42,412 nucleotides of DNA from Pleomorphomonas sp. (GTDB lineage: Bacteria > Pseudomonadota > Alphaproteobacteria > Rhizobiales > Pleomorphomonadaceae): positions 1 to 42,412 of the forward strand of contig JARKNW010000107.1 in the NCBI GenBank assembly GCA_029976075.1, in the 5' to 3' direction. Positions 1 to 8,063 of this stretch are shown one piece after another; within the stretch, counting starts at the first letter, position 1; each line of letters opens with the position of its first letter. Position numbers and translations under genes: made by a program. The notes beneath the pieces were generated by a model that was not told the origin of the DNA, made no database searches, and saw only the letters and a list, made by a program, of their open reading frames with translations.

Positions 1-68
1 TGGTCGCCGAGGTCGCTCAGCCGCTTCAGCCGGTCATCAAAGTCGAAAAAGCCAGGCAGTCCAGACAT
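1..68 (-). mobile_element. IS5-type transposase, N-terminal fragment cut by window edge
   Basis: Read on the minus strand from an ATG at 68-66, the first 22 codons give MSGLPGFFDFDDRLKRLSDL followed by GD. The pattern 'LPGFFD-D-RL-LS--GD' matches what I remember of the start of IS5-group DDE transposases. The frame is open up to the window edge, so the rest of the gene lies outside and its integrity cannot be judged. The element's inverted repeat should lie just beyond the start codon, around 75-110, but I cannot define it. Confidence 0.6.
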
Positions 69-159
69 CACCAGAGCCCTCCGCCATAGGCCGAAGGGAA
101 TCACAAAAGAACTGGTTTGACGAGGTTCTTAGAAGCGTCCAGCTACTCAAAAGGTCAGC

Positions 160-364
160 GCCGAGCCGCCCTACCTGCGGCCCCATAGTCCGGACTTCAA
201 CTCTATCGAGATGGCCTTCTCAAAGCTCACGGCCGCTCTCAGAGAGCAATGCAGGACGAACCGTGAGTGCACTGCTCTGGGACACGGTCGAAGCCGCCAC
301 CTCACTCTTCACGCCAGAGGAACGTGCCCACTAATTTACGGCGGCAGGATATAAACCGAATTAA
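160..364 (+). pseudogene. IS630-family transposase relic, C-terminal part
   Basis: One frame beginning at 160 reads PPYLRPHSPDFNSIEMAFSK, the conserved 'PPYSPDLNPIE' block that carries the last catalytic Glu of IS630/Tc1 DDE transposases. After a frameshift around 270-290 a second frame continues with LWDTVEAATSLFTPEERAH, a stop codon at 332-334 where Tyr is usual, then FTAAGYKPN and the natural stop at 362-364. No N-terminal half is visible upstream. The copy is therefore dead, with at least one frameshift, one nonsense codon and loss of the front part. Confidence 0.75.
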
Positions 365-508
365 GCTGGACCGACTCTAGCCTGCATCGCTGCCGGTTTA
401 GCGGAAATCGTGAAGGCTTGCCAGAAGGACCAACCGCTCACTTCATTAACCGCGATCTCGCCAACGGACCTCACTGTGTCCGCGGTCCAGCAAGCAAGCC
501 GCGTTCAT

Positions 509-547
509 AAAAATGAACTAAGAATACAACTTACGCACGATTCTTAG
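509..547 (-). terminator. likely intrinsic terminator of tRNA-Arg
   Basis: An 8-bp inverted repeat, CTAAGAAT (518-525) and ATTCTTAG (540-547), lies just downstream of the minus-strand tRNA. On that strand it is followed directly by TTCATTTTT (509-517). This is a hairpin plus U-tract, although the stem is AT-rich. A second small palindrome, GTTCAT-AAAA-ATGAAC (503-518), overlaps the T-tract. Confidence 0.5.
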
Positions 548-556
548 AAAATAAAA

Positions 557-633
557 TGGCGCGCTCGAAGAGATTCGAACTCCTGACCCTCAGATTCGTA
601 GTCTGATGCTCTATCCAGCTGAGCTACGAGCGC
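557..633 (-). tRNA. tRNA-Arg (anticodon ACG)
   Basis: The minus strand folds as a complete cloverleaf. The acceptor stem is GCGCTCG (633-627) with CGAGCGC (567-561). The D arm is GCTC...GAGC, the anticodon stem TCAGA/TCTGA encloses CTACGAA (anticodon ACG, read as ICG after A34 deamination), and the T arm contains TTCGAAT. Position 560 gives discriminator G, and the 3' CCA is encoded at 559-557. tRNA-Arg(ACG) reads CGU/CGC/CGA codons. The IS remains at 1-364 lie beyond the 3' end of this gene, the side where tRNA-targeting elements insert, but no attachment-site repeat is visible. Confidence 0.96.
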
Positions 634-856
634 ATGCCAATACGAACTTGTGACCGCCGCGATGAAGTCGGCGTTCCCGATCGCTGGGGAGTGTCTACCG
701 AACTGGCAGAACGAATGCAAGAGCTTTCTGCAATGTCGGCTTCGCTTTTTGGCGGCGGGTAAATTATGTTCGATTTCAATCGGTTATTCGATGTGGCCTT
801 ATTGGATGAGATTGCCCGGCGCAGCTTTCCTGGCGGTGTCGGATGAACCGTATGTC
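634..856. other. no convincing gene upstream of tRNA-Arg
   Basis: This stretch contains the region upstream of the minus-strand tRNA, where its promoter must lie. A plus-strand reading from 634 gives a 42-codon frame ending at 762, then a second in-frame stretch from ATG 766 to a stop near 842. The wording looks partly coding-like, but there is no ribosome-binding site and no family I recognise. It could be a decayed gene. Confidence 0.3.
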
Positions 857-883
857 TAAAAAGCCGAGCTTCTCCCGGCTTCC
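857..883 (-). terminator. intrinsic terminator after the small membrane protein gene
   Basis: On the minus strand AAGCCG, a short loop and CGGCTT are followed by TTTT (stem about 861-882, T-run complement of 858-862). It begins immediately after the stop codon at 885-887, which supports that gene being transcribed. Confidence 0.6.
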
Positions 884-884
884 A

Positions 885-1157
885 TCAGGCCTGACGAACG
901 GGGTGGTGCTCGGAGAGGCCAACAGTGGGGCGCGTAGCCCTGACGGTAAGAGGCTGGGTCGGTCGGAGAGACGCATAGAAAGCATAGATGGCAACAACGA
1001 ACAGTGTCGGCAACCAAAGCACGACGCTCGACCAAGCCATGAGTCGATTGAGGAGACGATCGTGCTTTCTGGTGGCGAGCTCGTGAAGCGACAGCACGGC
1101 AAAGCCAAGCCCGATGACCAAGTAAGCCACAACGGCAAAAATGACTAAAATAAACAT
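885..1157 (-). CDS. small two-helix membrane protein, unknown function
   Basis: The 90-codon frame starts at ATG 1157-1155. It encodes a first hydrophobic helix at about residues 2-22 (MFILVIFAVVAYLVIGLGFA), a charged linker with HELATRKHDRLLNR, a second helix at about residues 40-60, and a polar tail. I do not recognise the family. Support for a real gene comes from the helix pattern with a basic cytoplasmic loop and from the intrinsic terminator directly after the stop. The frame is open further upstream, but that extension is Arg/Pro-rich and does not look coding. The ribosome-binding site is weak. It stands alone, with 430 nt of apparent non-coding DNA before it. Confidence 0.5.
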   Translation of the reverse strand: MFILVIFAVVAYLVIGLGFAVLSLHELATRKHDRLLNRLMAWSSVVLWLPTLFVVAIYAFYASLRPTQPLTVRATRPTVGLSEHHPVRQA

Positions 1158-1587
1158 TGGCGCCAACCCGAACTTACCGGCCGACAACGACCGAACTGGA
1201 AAAGGATCCCTCCGGTGCCAGATAACCGCAGGGGATTTTCCGGGCCTACCCAAACCCGTATGACACCAAGTGCCGTAACGCTTGCGCGAACGACTCCTGG
1301 CTCTGGGTGAGGTGGCCGCCACACAAACTGGCGCGCTCGCTGTTCACCCAACCCGCACCAAGACTTCAAATTCGAGTCTGGCACGAAGAAGGTTAATGAA
1401 AAATAAGCTGACAGCGCCGATCCGGCACGACACCTCATCATCATCAGAGGTCAGTATACATATTTTTCACCAAGAGTCGCGCGAAAGCAGAGCGGCACCA
1501 TTTTCGTGGCAAGCAGGCCTATGCACCCTACAGTTCCGCGAAACGCTTGGCCCTGCGTGTTCCAAACTGTGCTCCACGCTCGACTTT
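1158..1587. other. intergenic region without recognisable gene
   Basis: This region lies between the small membrane protein and the RpiR-type regulator. Open frames here have no ribosome-binding site, no hydrophobic or domain pattern and no family resemblance. The promoter of the minus-strand gene at 885-1157 should lie near 1160-1250, but no clear -35/-10 pair is visible. Confidence 0.4.
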
Positions 1588-2532
1588 CTATCCGACGCGA
1601 GGCGCTCGCCGACCATTTGGTGAGAAAGGCTCGAGGCGCCGATGCATATCCTCGATCCGGGCAAGGCGGGTTTCAGCGACCTCTCCGAGAGCGGCCCCGA
1701 CTGCCGAGGCGAGATGATTGATCAGCGACATTGGCGCCACGTAGCTGTCGAACAAGCTTGATCCCTGATTGGGGCAGCGAAGGGTCACGTGCGCAAGATG
1801 GGCCGTTCGCGCTGCGGAAGCATCGGTGACAAGCAGAATCCTGGCTCCACTTTCGCGGACGGCGGCCATGATATCGCGCAGAACCGGCGGACGACGGCGA
1901 AAGCCGAACACCACGAGTGCGTCTTCGGGACAGAAGCCGACAACATCTTCCGCAAGGGTCTGGCCGGCCAGCGGAAGCAGGCGGACATCGGGTTTCATGT
2001 GAGCGAAAAGACCACGTGCATAGGACGCCAACGCCGCCGAGTTGCGGAATCCGATGAGAGAGAGCCGCTTTGCTGCAGCGAGCATCTCGACGGCATCGTC
2101 GAGAGCTGGAGATGACAACTCGGAGGCAAGACGCCGCAGATTTTCAACGTCCTGGGCAATGTGCCGCGCAAAATCGGCCGGCCGGCCCGCCGTTGAGAGC
2201 TCGTAGAGGGGAGATCCCCAGGTGCGCGCAGCACGGACCGAGCGGCGCAAGTCGCCATAGCTCTCATAGCCGAGCCGGCGGAAGAAACGGGCGGCCGTTG
2301 CTGCAGATACTTCTGCTCGGGCAGCCAGTTCGCCAGCCGTAAAGGCCGAGAGGTCGTTGGCCGTCTCGAGGACGACTTCGGCAAGACGCTTCTCGCTTTC
2401 GGTCAGATCGTCAAAGAGCGCGGCAATGCGAGCATCGACGGTGGCACCGGATGACATTTCGGTTCGGTCGCCCATCTCTGCGGCGGTCGCCTTATTTTTC
2501 ATCTTTTCCATTTCATGAAAATTCTCTTTCAT
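1588..2532 (-). CDS. MurR/RpiR-family transcriptional regulator (HTH + SIS domain)
   Basis: A DNA-binding regulator of about 314 residues. The N-terminal HTH_6 domain (about residues 25-105) contains 'LTESEKRLAEVVL', 'FTAGELAARAEVSAATAARF' and 'FRRLGYESYGDLRR', the usual RpiR helix-turn-helix. The C-terminal SIS domain (about 125-265) reads 'RLSLIGFRNSAALASYARG' and 'ALVVFGFRRRPP' and should bind a phosphosugar or other small ligand. The gene is divergent from the ygeX operon with only about 50 bp between starts, so it probably controls that operon; the ligand is unknown. The start is uncertain: ATG at 2532 is chosen, but ATGs at 2511, 2475 and 2457 are possible, and the HTH domain begins only after the last of them. 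A palindrome at 2510-2522 would lie inside the reading frame if 2532 is used. Confidence 0.88.
   Translation of the reverse strand: MKENFHEMEKMKNKATAAEMGDRTEMSSGATVDARIAALFDDLTESEKRLAEVVLETANDLSAFTAGELAARAEVSAATAARFFRRLGYESYGDLRRSVRAARTWGSPLYELSTAGRPADFARHIAQDVENLRRLASELSSPALDDAVEMLAAAKRLSLIGFRNSAALASYARGLFAHMKPDVRLLPLAGQTLAEDVVGFCPEDALVVFGFRRRPPVLRDIMAAVRESGARILLVTDASAARTAHLAHVTLRCPNQGSSLFDSYVAPMSLINHLASAVGAALGEVAETRLARIEDMHRRLEPFSPNGRRAPRVG
2510..2522. promoter_or_regulatory. palindrome, candidate RpiR operator
   Basis: ATTTCATGAAAAT has a perfect core TTTCATGAAA (2511-2520). Further TTTCAT copies occur at 2497 and 2527. The site lies between the regulator's HTH-coding part and the divergent ygeX start (2583), where an autoregulatory operator would be expected. 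Caution: on the minus strand these are Met-Lys and His-Glu codons if the long start is real. Confidence 0.35.
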
Positions 2533-2582
2533 ATATGTTTCGCTGTCAAGCTGGACACACCGGCAGCACGAAGCATGGATCG

Positions 2583-3818
2583 ATGATCTACCCATACAAG
2601 AATATCGCTGGTTCTGCCGGCGAGGCCGCCTTCCTCGCCAATACTGAGCGCACGATCGGGTATTACCCCGAGGGCTTCAGGGCGATCCTGTCGCATACGG
2701 GCCATGCCGATGCCGCCAAGGTGATTTCATCCTGGCCAGGATATGCCCCGACACCGCTCGTTCCACTCACCTTTCTGGCGCACCAACTCGGGATCGCCAG
2801 CGTGCATTACAAGGATGAAGGAGGGCGCTTCGGCCTCGGCTCATTCAAGGCGCTTGGCGGAGCCTATGCGGTTTTCCGTCTGCTGGTGGACGAGTTACGC
2901 CGGAGAAATGGCGAGGTGGACGAACAGGATCTGGCGGCAGGACGCTTGAAAAGCACCACCAGGAACATAACCGTATGCTGCGCAACCGACGGCAACCATG
3001 GTCGATCCGTTGCATGGGGTGCGCGCATGTTCGGCGCGCGTGCCGTCATTTTTCTCCATGCGACCGTTTCGGAGAAGCGTGCGGAAGCTATCCGCAGCTA
3101 TGGTGCCGAAGTCGTACGGACATCGGGCAATTACGACGACTCGGTCCGTGAAGCCGATCGGGCTGCCGCGGCAAATGGCTGGTTTGTGGTGTCCGACACC
3201 TCCTACCCGGGCTACACGGATGTGCCCCGCAATGTCATGCAGGGCTATGCGGTGATGGTGGATGAAGCCCTCATCGCGCTTGGGAAAGCCCCCACCCACG
3301 TCTTCGTGCAGGGCGGCGTCGGCGGACTTGCAGCAGCCGTCATCGCCCATCTTTGGGAGTCATATGGTTCCGACATGCCTGCCGTCAGCGTTGTGGAGCC
3401 AGACAAGGCCGCGTGCCTTTTCAAGAGCGCGCTGGCCGGCGAGCCAACTACCGTTGCAGGCGACCTCGATACTGTCATGGCCGGCATGGCTTGCGGCGAA
3501 CCTTCAGTTATCGCCTGGCCGTTCCTCGAGAGCGGAGCATCCGCCTTCATGACCATTTCCGACGATGCGGCACTTGCTGCAATGCGGCTCTTGGCGTCGG
3601 GAGCAAGCGGGGCCACCATCGTCGGCGGCGAATCGGGGGTTGCGGGCCTAGCCGGGTTGATCGCCGCTGCCGGACAGCCGGAGTGGCGGCGGGCGCTTGG
3701 TCTCAATGACGCCTCTCGTGTCTTGCTATTTGGCAGCGAGGGTGACACCGATCCGGATCTTTACGCCCGCATCGTCGGCCGCACCGGCGATGCGGTTCGT
3801 GCTGGAGCACTGAAATGA
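2583..3818 (+). CDS. ygeX: diaminopropionate ammonia-lyase
   Basis: A PLP enzyme (EC 4.3.1.15) of 411 residues that splits 2,3-diaminopropionate to pyruvate and two ammonia; the characterised E. coli and Salmonella enzymes accept both D and L forms. The fold-type II Schiff-base lysine is K89 in GRFGLGSFKALGG. The substrate loop CCATDGNHGRS carries D136, corresponding to the catalytic Asp of the E. coli enzyme. The glycine loop VQGGVGGLAAAV and a C-terminal FGSEGDTDP bind the cofactor phosphate and ring. The length fits the family (about 400). ATG 2583 is chosen because the N-terminus then aligns with YgeX; the ribosome-binding site is weak. It is first in the operon and its stop overlaps the next start (ATGA). 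Confidence 0.93.
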   Translation: MIYPYKNIAGSAGEAAFLANTERTIGYYPEGFRAILSHTGHADAAKVISSWPGYAPTPLVPLTFLAHQLGIASVHYKDEGGRFGLGSFKALGGAYAVFRLLVDELRRRNGEVDEQDLAAGRLKSTTRNITVCCATDGNHGRSVAWGARMFGARAVIFLHATVSEKRAEAIRSYGAEVVRTSGNYDDSVREADRAAAANGWFVVSDTSYPGYTDVPRNVMQGYAVMVDEALIALGKAPTHVFVQGGVGGLAAAVIAHLWESYGSDMPAVSVVEPDKAACLFKSALAGEPTTVAGDLDTVMAGMACGEPSVIAWPFLESGASAFMTISDDAALAAMRLLASGASGATIVGGESGVAGLAGLIAAAGQPEWRRALGLNDASRVLLFGSEGDTDPDLYARIVGRTGDAVRAGALK

Positions 3819-5071
3819 CAGACTTTTCTCCCGCCCTGCCCGTCAATGGCGACCGGCTTGTCAACCGCCTCAAGGCGCTTGGCCAAGTGGGTGCATTGCC
3901 AGAGGGGGGTGTATGCCGCCTCGCCCTGACGCCCGAGGATGGCGCGGGCCGCGATCTGGTGGTCGGCTGGATGCGGGAACAGGGCCTCGAGGTAGCTATC
4001 GATCCGATTGGCAACATCTTCGGGACCCGCAAGGGCACCCAGGCTGGCCCCTCGGTGATGATGGGCTCGCATATCGATACGGTAGCCACCGGCGGTCTCT
4101 ATGACGGCAATCTCGGCGTTCTTGCCGGCCTTGAGGTTCTGCAGGCCCTTGATGATGCCAAGATATCCACCGTTCATCCGGTAACCGTCGCCGCCTTCAC
4201 CAACGAAGAGGGTGCCCGCTTCCAACCGGATATGCTCGGCAGCCTCGTTCACGTTGGCGACCTGCCGCTGCAGGAAGCCCTCGACACCATTTCAATCGAC
4301 GGCACACGGCTGGGCGATGACCTCGCCGACATCGGCTATGCCGGAACCGCACCGCTCGGTGGCATCAAGGCCGCCGCATATCTTGAATATCACATCGAGC
4401 AAGGACCGGTGCTGGAGGCCGAGGGGATCGACATCGGCGTCGTCGAGGGGGTGCAGGGTATCTCCTGGACGGAGATCACCTTGTCCGGGCGAGCAAGCCA
4501 TGCCGGCGCCACGCCGATGCGCCTCCGGCGCGACGCCGGTCTTGCCGCCGCCCGCATCGCCCATGGCGTCGCTGACATCGCCAAGTCGATCGGCGGCGAC
4601 ATGGTCGGTACCGTCGGCTCGCTGCGCCTTCGCCCCAACCTGGTCAACGTCGTTGCAGAGATGGCGCAGATGACCGTTGACCTTCGTCATCCGCAGGAGA
4701 AAATACTGGCCGAAGCCGAGGCCCGTCTCGCCGCTCTGGTCGCCCGCGTCGCCGAGGAAGAACACGTTTCCTTCACCCGACGCCGGCTGGCCCGCTTCGA
4801 GCCCGTCGCTTTCAATGGAGATTTGGTCAGCCGGGTCGAGAAGACGGCAAAGGGCCTTGGCCTTTCCACCCGCCGCATGTTCTCCGGTGCCGGACACGAT
4901 GCTCAGATGCTGGCCCGCACCTGTCCGGCTGCCATGGTGTTCGTGCCGTCCATTGCCGGGCTCAGCCACAACACCGCCGAATACACGGCGCCCAGCGACA
5001 TCGCCAATGGTCTTGCCGTGCTCGGCACGCTGGCGCTCGAACTGGCCGGCCGCGCCAACACACCCGTCTGA
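3815..5071 (+). CDS. M20-type hydantoinase/carbamoylase-family amidase (L-carbamoylase, ureidopropionase or allantoate amidohydrolase type)
   Basis: A 418-residue binuclear metal amidohydrolase that removes carbamoyl groups (giving CO2 + NH3) from N-carbamoyl amino acids or ureido acids. Metal ligands are visible: H86 and D97 in MGSHIDTVATGGLYDG, E131/E132 in FTNEEGARF, a His in LEYHIEQGP (about residue 193), and the C-terminal His in GLSHNTAEYT. The lid/dimer domain ('VEGVQGISWTEITLSG', 'SHAGATPM') is complete. It starts inside the ygeX stop codon (ATGA overlap), so translation is coupled. Exact substrate cannot be read from sequence: L-carbamoylases, beta-ureidopropionases and allantoate amidohydrolases share these motifs. 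The context suggests a ureido derivative of diaminopropionate or a purine-ring fragment. It takes the place E. coli gives to YgeY, an unlike M20 enzyme. Confidence 0.9.
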   Translation: MTDFSPALPVNGDRLVNRLKALGQVGALPEGGVCRLALTPEDGAGRDLVVGWMREQGLEVAIDPIGNIFGTRKGTQAGPSVMMGSHIDTVATGGLYDGNLGVLAGLEVLQALDDAKISTVHPVTVAAFTNEEGARFQPDMLGSLVHVGDLPLQEALDTISIDGTRLGDDLADIGYAGTAPLGGIKAAAYLEYHIEQGPVLEAEGIDIGVVEGVQGISWTEITLSGRASHAGATPMRLRRDAGLAAARIAHGVADIAKSIGGDMVGTVGSLRLRPNLVNVVAEMAQMTVDLRHPQEKILAEAEARLAALVARVAEEEHVSFTRRRLARFEPVAFNGDLVSRVEKTAKGLGLSTRRMFSGAGHDAQMLARTCPAAMVFVPSIAGLSHNTAEYTAPSDIANGLAVLGTLALELAGRANTPV

Positions 5072-5085
5072 GGAGTATCGAGAGA

Positions 5086-6003
5086 ATGTCCCGCACCATC
5101 GTTGTCGGTGCCGCCCAGCTTGGCCCTATCGCTCGCGCCGATAGCCGCGAGGTGGTTATCAGCCGTATGATCGCCCTGCTTGAAAAGGCCGCCCGACGCG
5201 GCTGTGAGCTGGTGGTTTACCCTGAGCTCGCACTGACCACCTTCTTCCCGCGCTGGTTCATGGAAGACCAGGCGGAAGTCGACAGCTTCTTCGAAACCGA
5301 GATGCCCAATCCGGCAACGGCGCCGCTGTTCGCCAAGGTCAAGGAACTCGGGATCGCCATCAGCTTCGGCTATGCCGAAAAGACGGTGATCGACGGCCGC
5401 GTCCGACGATTCAACACTTCGATCATCGTCGACAAGACGGGGGCAATCGTCCATCGCTACCACAAGGTTCACCTGCCGGGACATACCGACAACGAACCCT
5501 GGCGGGCCTTCCAGCACCTCGAGAAACGTTATTTCGAGCCAGGCGATACCTTGTTCACGCCTGCCGATTGCCTCGGCGGTAAGATCGGCATGGCGATCTG
5601 CAACGATCGTCGCTGGCCTGAGACCTACCGCGAGCACGCCCTGCGCGGTACCGAGATGGTGCTGATTGGCTACAACACGCCGTACCATTATCCGCTCGCT
5701 CCCGAGCACGACCATCTCCAGTGCTTCCACAACCATCTGGCCATGCAGGCTGGCGCCTATGCCAACGGCATGTGGGTGGTCGGTGTCGGCAAGGCCGGCA
5801 ACGAAGAAAACTGCGTGCTGATCGGCCAGAGCTGCATCATCGCTCCGACCGGCGAGATCGTCGCCATGGCGTCGACGCTGGGCGATGAGCTGGTTACGCA
5901 TGACTGCGACCTTGATCGCTGCACCGAAATCCGTGCCAACATCTTCAACTTCCAAAAGCACCGGCGCCCGGAAATGTATCCGTTGCTGTCATCTCCGGTC
6001 TGA
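5086..6003 (+). CDS. N-carbamoyl-D-amino acid hydrolase (nitrilase superfamily)
   Basis: A 305-residue carbon-nitrogen hydrolase that converts N-carbamoyl-D-amino acids to D-amino acid, CO2 and NH3. The catalytic triad is at the expected positions: E47 (VVYPELALTTFF), K127 (HRYHKVHLPGH) and C172 (GMAICNDRRWPE). Length and wording match the Agrobacterium D-carbamoylase (about 304 aa), including ETEMP, FQHLEKRYFEPGD, NTP-H-P and IFNF-HR-P. ATG 5086 follows the previous stop by 14 nt with GAGGAG nearby. In this operon it complements the M20-type carbamoylase and precedes a lyase route that accepts both enantiomers. A beta-ureidopropionase-like role is possible, but resemblance to true D-carbamoylases is strong. 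Confidence 0.92.
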   Translation: MSRTIVVGAAQLGPIARADSREVVISRMIALLEKAARRGCELVVYPELALTTFFPRWFMEDQAEVDSFFETEMPNPATAPLFAKVKELGIAISFGYAEKTVIDGRVRRFNTSIIVDKTGAIVHRYHKVHLPGHTDNEPWRAFQHLEKRYFEPGDTLFTPADCLGGKIGMAICNDRRWPETYREHALRGTEMVLIGYNTPYHYPLAPEHDHLQCFHNHLAMQAGAYANGMWVVGVGKAGNEENCVLIGQSCIIAPTGEIVAMASTLGDELVTHDCDLDRCTEIRANIFNFQKHRRPEMYPLLSSPV

Positions 6004-6025
6004 CGCTCTTTCAGGATTGAACTGC

Positions 6026-8050
6026 ATGGCCGACCTGACGCCGATCCCGTTGCCAGTGCTCGTCAACCGGATGTTCCGTGAACTCGAGGCGAAGAAGAGC
6101 GCCTTCCATCTGCCGCGCTTCAAGTTCGCCAAGGTGGCGGCCGGCCGGGACCTCTCCACCTCGATCTTCGGACGCCGGGCGGCAACGCCCTTCGGCCCGG
6201 CGGCCGGCCCGCATACCCAGCTGGCGCAGAACATCGTGCTCAGCTGGCTCGCCGGCGGCAGGGTGATCGAGCTGAAGACCGTGCAGGTTCTCGATCATCT
6301 GGAGATTGCCCGCCCCTGCATCGACATGGAGACGGTGGGCTTCAATATCGAATGGTCGCAGGAGCTGTCCCTCGAGCAATCGCTCGAAGAGTACGTCAAG
6401 GCGATGATGCTGATCGAGATAGCCAAGGCTTCGGGGCTTGCCCCGGGCCTTGAGGATACCGTCATCGACATGAGCGTCGGCTATGACCTCGCCGGCATCC
6501 GCTCTGACAAGGTACGTGCCTTCATCGCCGGCATGAAAGATGCGAGTGCCGTCATCGAGCGGCTGCGGCCTCAGATTCCCGAGGCTTACGCCCGCTTGCG
6601 GGATCTCGCTTATCCCACCTGCATCTCCGACAGCGTCACCATCTCCACTTTTCACGGCTGTCCGCCCAGTGAGATCGAGGCGATCGCAGCTCATTTGATG
6701 GAAGAAGAAGGGCTAGATGTTGTCGTCAAGCTGAACCCGACGCTGCTTGGCAAGGCCGATCTCAATACTCTCCTGCATGATAAGCTCGGCTATAAAGAGC
6801 TTGTCGTGCCAGACGCGACTTTCGAAAAGGACGCCAAGTGGGAGGATGTCAGGCGTATCGTGAGCCGGCTTGGCGATCTTGCCGACAAGCTCAAGCGCGG
6901 CTTCGGCGTCAAGTTCTCCAACACGCTGCTTGTCCATAACCACAAGCAGTTCTTCCCGACCGGTACCGGTGAAATGTATCTCTCCGGCCCGCCGCTGCAC
7001 GTGCTGGCCATCGAGCTGGTGGCCCGCTTCCGGGCCGAGTTCGGCGACCGGTTCCCCATCTCCTTCTCGGCCGGCATCGACGTCGGCAACTTCGCCGACA
7101 CGGTGGCGCTTGGCCTGAAACCGGTCAGCGTGTGTACCGATCTCCTGAAGGGCGCAGGCTACGGCAAGGGCGCCGACTACATCGCCGACCTCGCCGATCA
7201 CCTGGCTGAGGTCGAGGCGCCCGACCTCGACATCTACACTCTCAAGGCCTTCGGTCTTGCCGGAATGGCCCTCGACGATATCGATCTCCCTGCGGAGCGC
7301 AAGGCCGCTCTGGCAACAGCGCTTGAATCTAGTGGAGATCTACGCGAAGTCGCCGGCTCGAATTTCGAAGCCTGGGTATCGGCTGCCAGACTCCGCAACA
7401 CATCCCATTATGCCGCTCGTGTGAGAAAGGACCGCCGCTACAGCCGGCCGGAGGTCGACCATCCGCCGCGTCGGACGGGCGTGCTGCTTGCCCTTCTCGA
7501 CTGCGAGACCTGCGGCAAGTGCGTCAACATCTGTCCCAACGACGCCATTTTCCGCTATCCGCTGCCGCAGGAACCGGTCGTCACGGCGACGTTGCATCCC
7601 GGTGCAATGGTAATGATCGGCGAAGCTCAGCCAGTCACTCGCGCCCAGCAGATCGGCATCTTCGCCGACGTCTGCAATCGCTGCGGCAACTGCGACGTGA
7701 CTTGTCCCGAGACAGGAGGCCCCTTTGCCCGCAAGGCAAACCTGTTCGGTTCAGTTGCGAGCCTTGACGACGCACCGGATCGCGATGGCCTTGCCATCGA
7801 ACAAACGGCAGCAGGACTTTTCCTGCATGTTCGCGACGGGGGGCGGCGTTTTACGATCAACGACGATGGCACCCGCCTCGCCTGTCAGGGCGATGGGGTC
7901 GATCTCTCGATCGACTTGGCCGCGCCCGAGACAACGTCCGGCATCACCAGGCATGCGGTCGACATCGGCCGTATGATCCTGCTCGCCCGCATTGCCCGCG
8001 CCGTCACGGCGCCAACCATCGTCACCTACGCCAACGCCGCCTTTGACTGA
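6026..8050 (+). CDS. ygfK: YgfK-type iron-sulfur oxidoreductase, short form without NAD(P)H/FAD domain
   Basis: A 674-residue protein matching the two ends of E. coli YgfK (about 1032 aa), itself related to dihydropyrimidine dehydrogenase. The TIM-barrel flavin domain (about 40-400) has FGPAAGPHTQLAQNI, RVIELKTVQ, STFHGCPPSEIEAI and VKLNPTLLGKA. The ferredoxin end has two Cys quartets, C493/496/499/503 (CETCGKCVNICP) and C550/553/556/560 (CNRCGNCDVTCP). The roughly 400-residue GltD-like middle of E. coli YgfK, with its extra Cys clusters and two dinucleotide folds, is absent; only about 90 residues join the two parts. Role inferred: reduction or oxidation of a purine/pyrimidine-derived ring. 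Electrons must come from another protein. SD AGGA lies 9 nt before ATG 6026; the gap to the upstream gene is 22 nt. Confidence 0.88.
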   Translation: MADLTPIPLPVLVNRMFRELEAKKSAFHLPRFKFAKVAAGRDLSTSIFGRRAATPFGPAAGPHTQLAQNIVLSWLAGGRVIELKTVQVLDHLEIARPCIDMETVGFNIEWSQELSLEQSLEEYVKAMMLIEIAKASGLAPGLEDTVIDMSVGYDLAGIRSDKVRAFIAGMKDASAVIERLRPQIPEAYARLRDLAYPTCISDSVTISTFHGCPPSEIEAIAAHLMEEEGLDVVVKLNPTLLGKADLNTLLHDKLGYKELVVPDATFEKDAKWEDVRRIVSRLGDLADKLKRGFGVKFSNTLLVHNHKQFFPTGTGEMYLSGPPLHVLAIELVARFRAEFGDRFPISFSAGIDVGNFADTVALGLKPVSVCTDLLKGAGYGKGADYIADLADHLAEVEAPDLDIYTLKAFGLAGMALDDIDLPAERKAALATALESSGDLREVAGSNFEAWVSAARLRNTSHYAARVRKDRRYSRPEVDHPPRRTGVLLALLDCETCGKCVNICPNDAIFRYPLPQEPVVTATLHPGAMVMIGEAQPVTRAQQIGIFADVCNRCGNCDVTCPETGGPFARKANLFGSVASLDDAPDRDGLAIEQTAAGLFLHVRDGGRRFTINDDGTRLACQGDGVDLSIDLAAPETTSGITRHAVDIGRMILLARIARAVTAPTIVTYANAAFD

Positions 8051-8063
8051 ACGGACCTGCCAG

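Noticed and set aside
634..762. 42-codon plus-strand frame starting at the tRNA edge
   Set aside because: It has no ribosome-binding site, no known family, and begins on the 5' end of the tRNA gene. Mentioned only as possible decayed coding DNA.
4903..5961. 352-codon open frame on the minus strand
   Set aside because: It is antisense to the D-carbamoylase with a full catalytic triad at the correct residues, and has no independent evidence.
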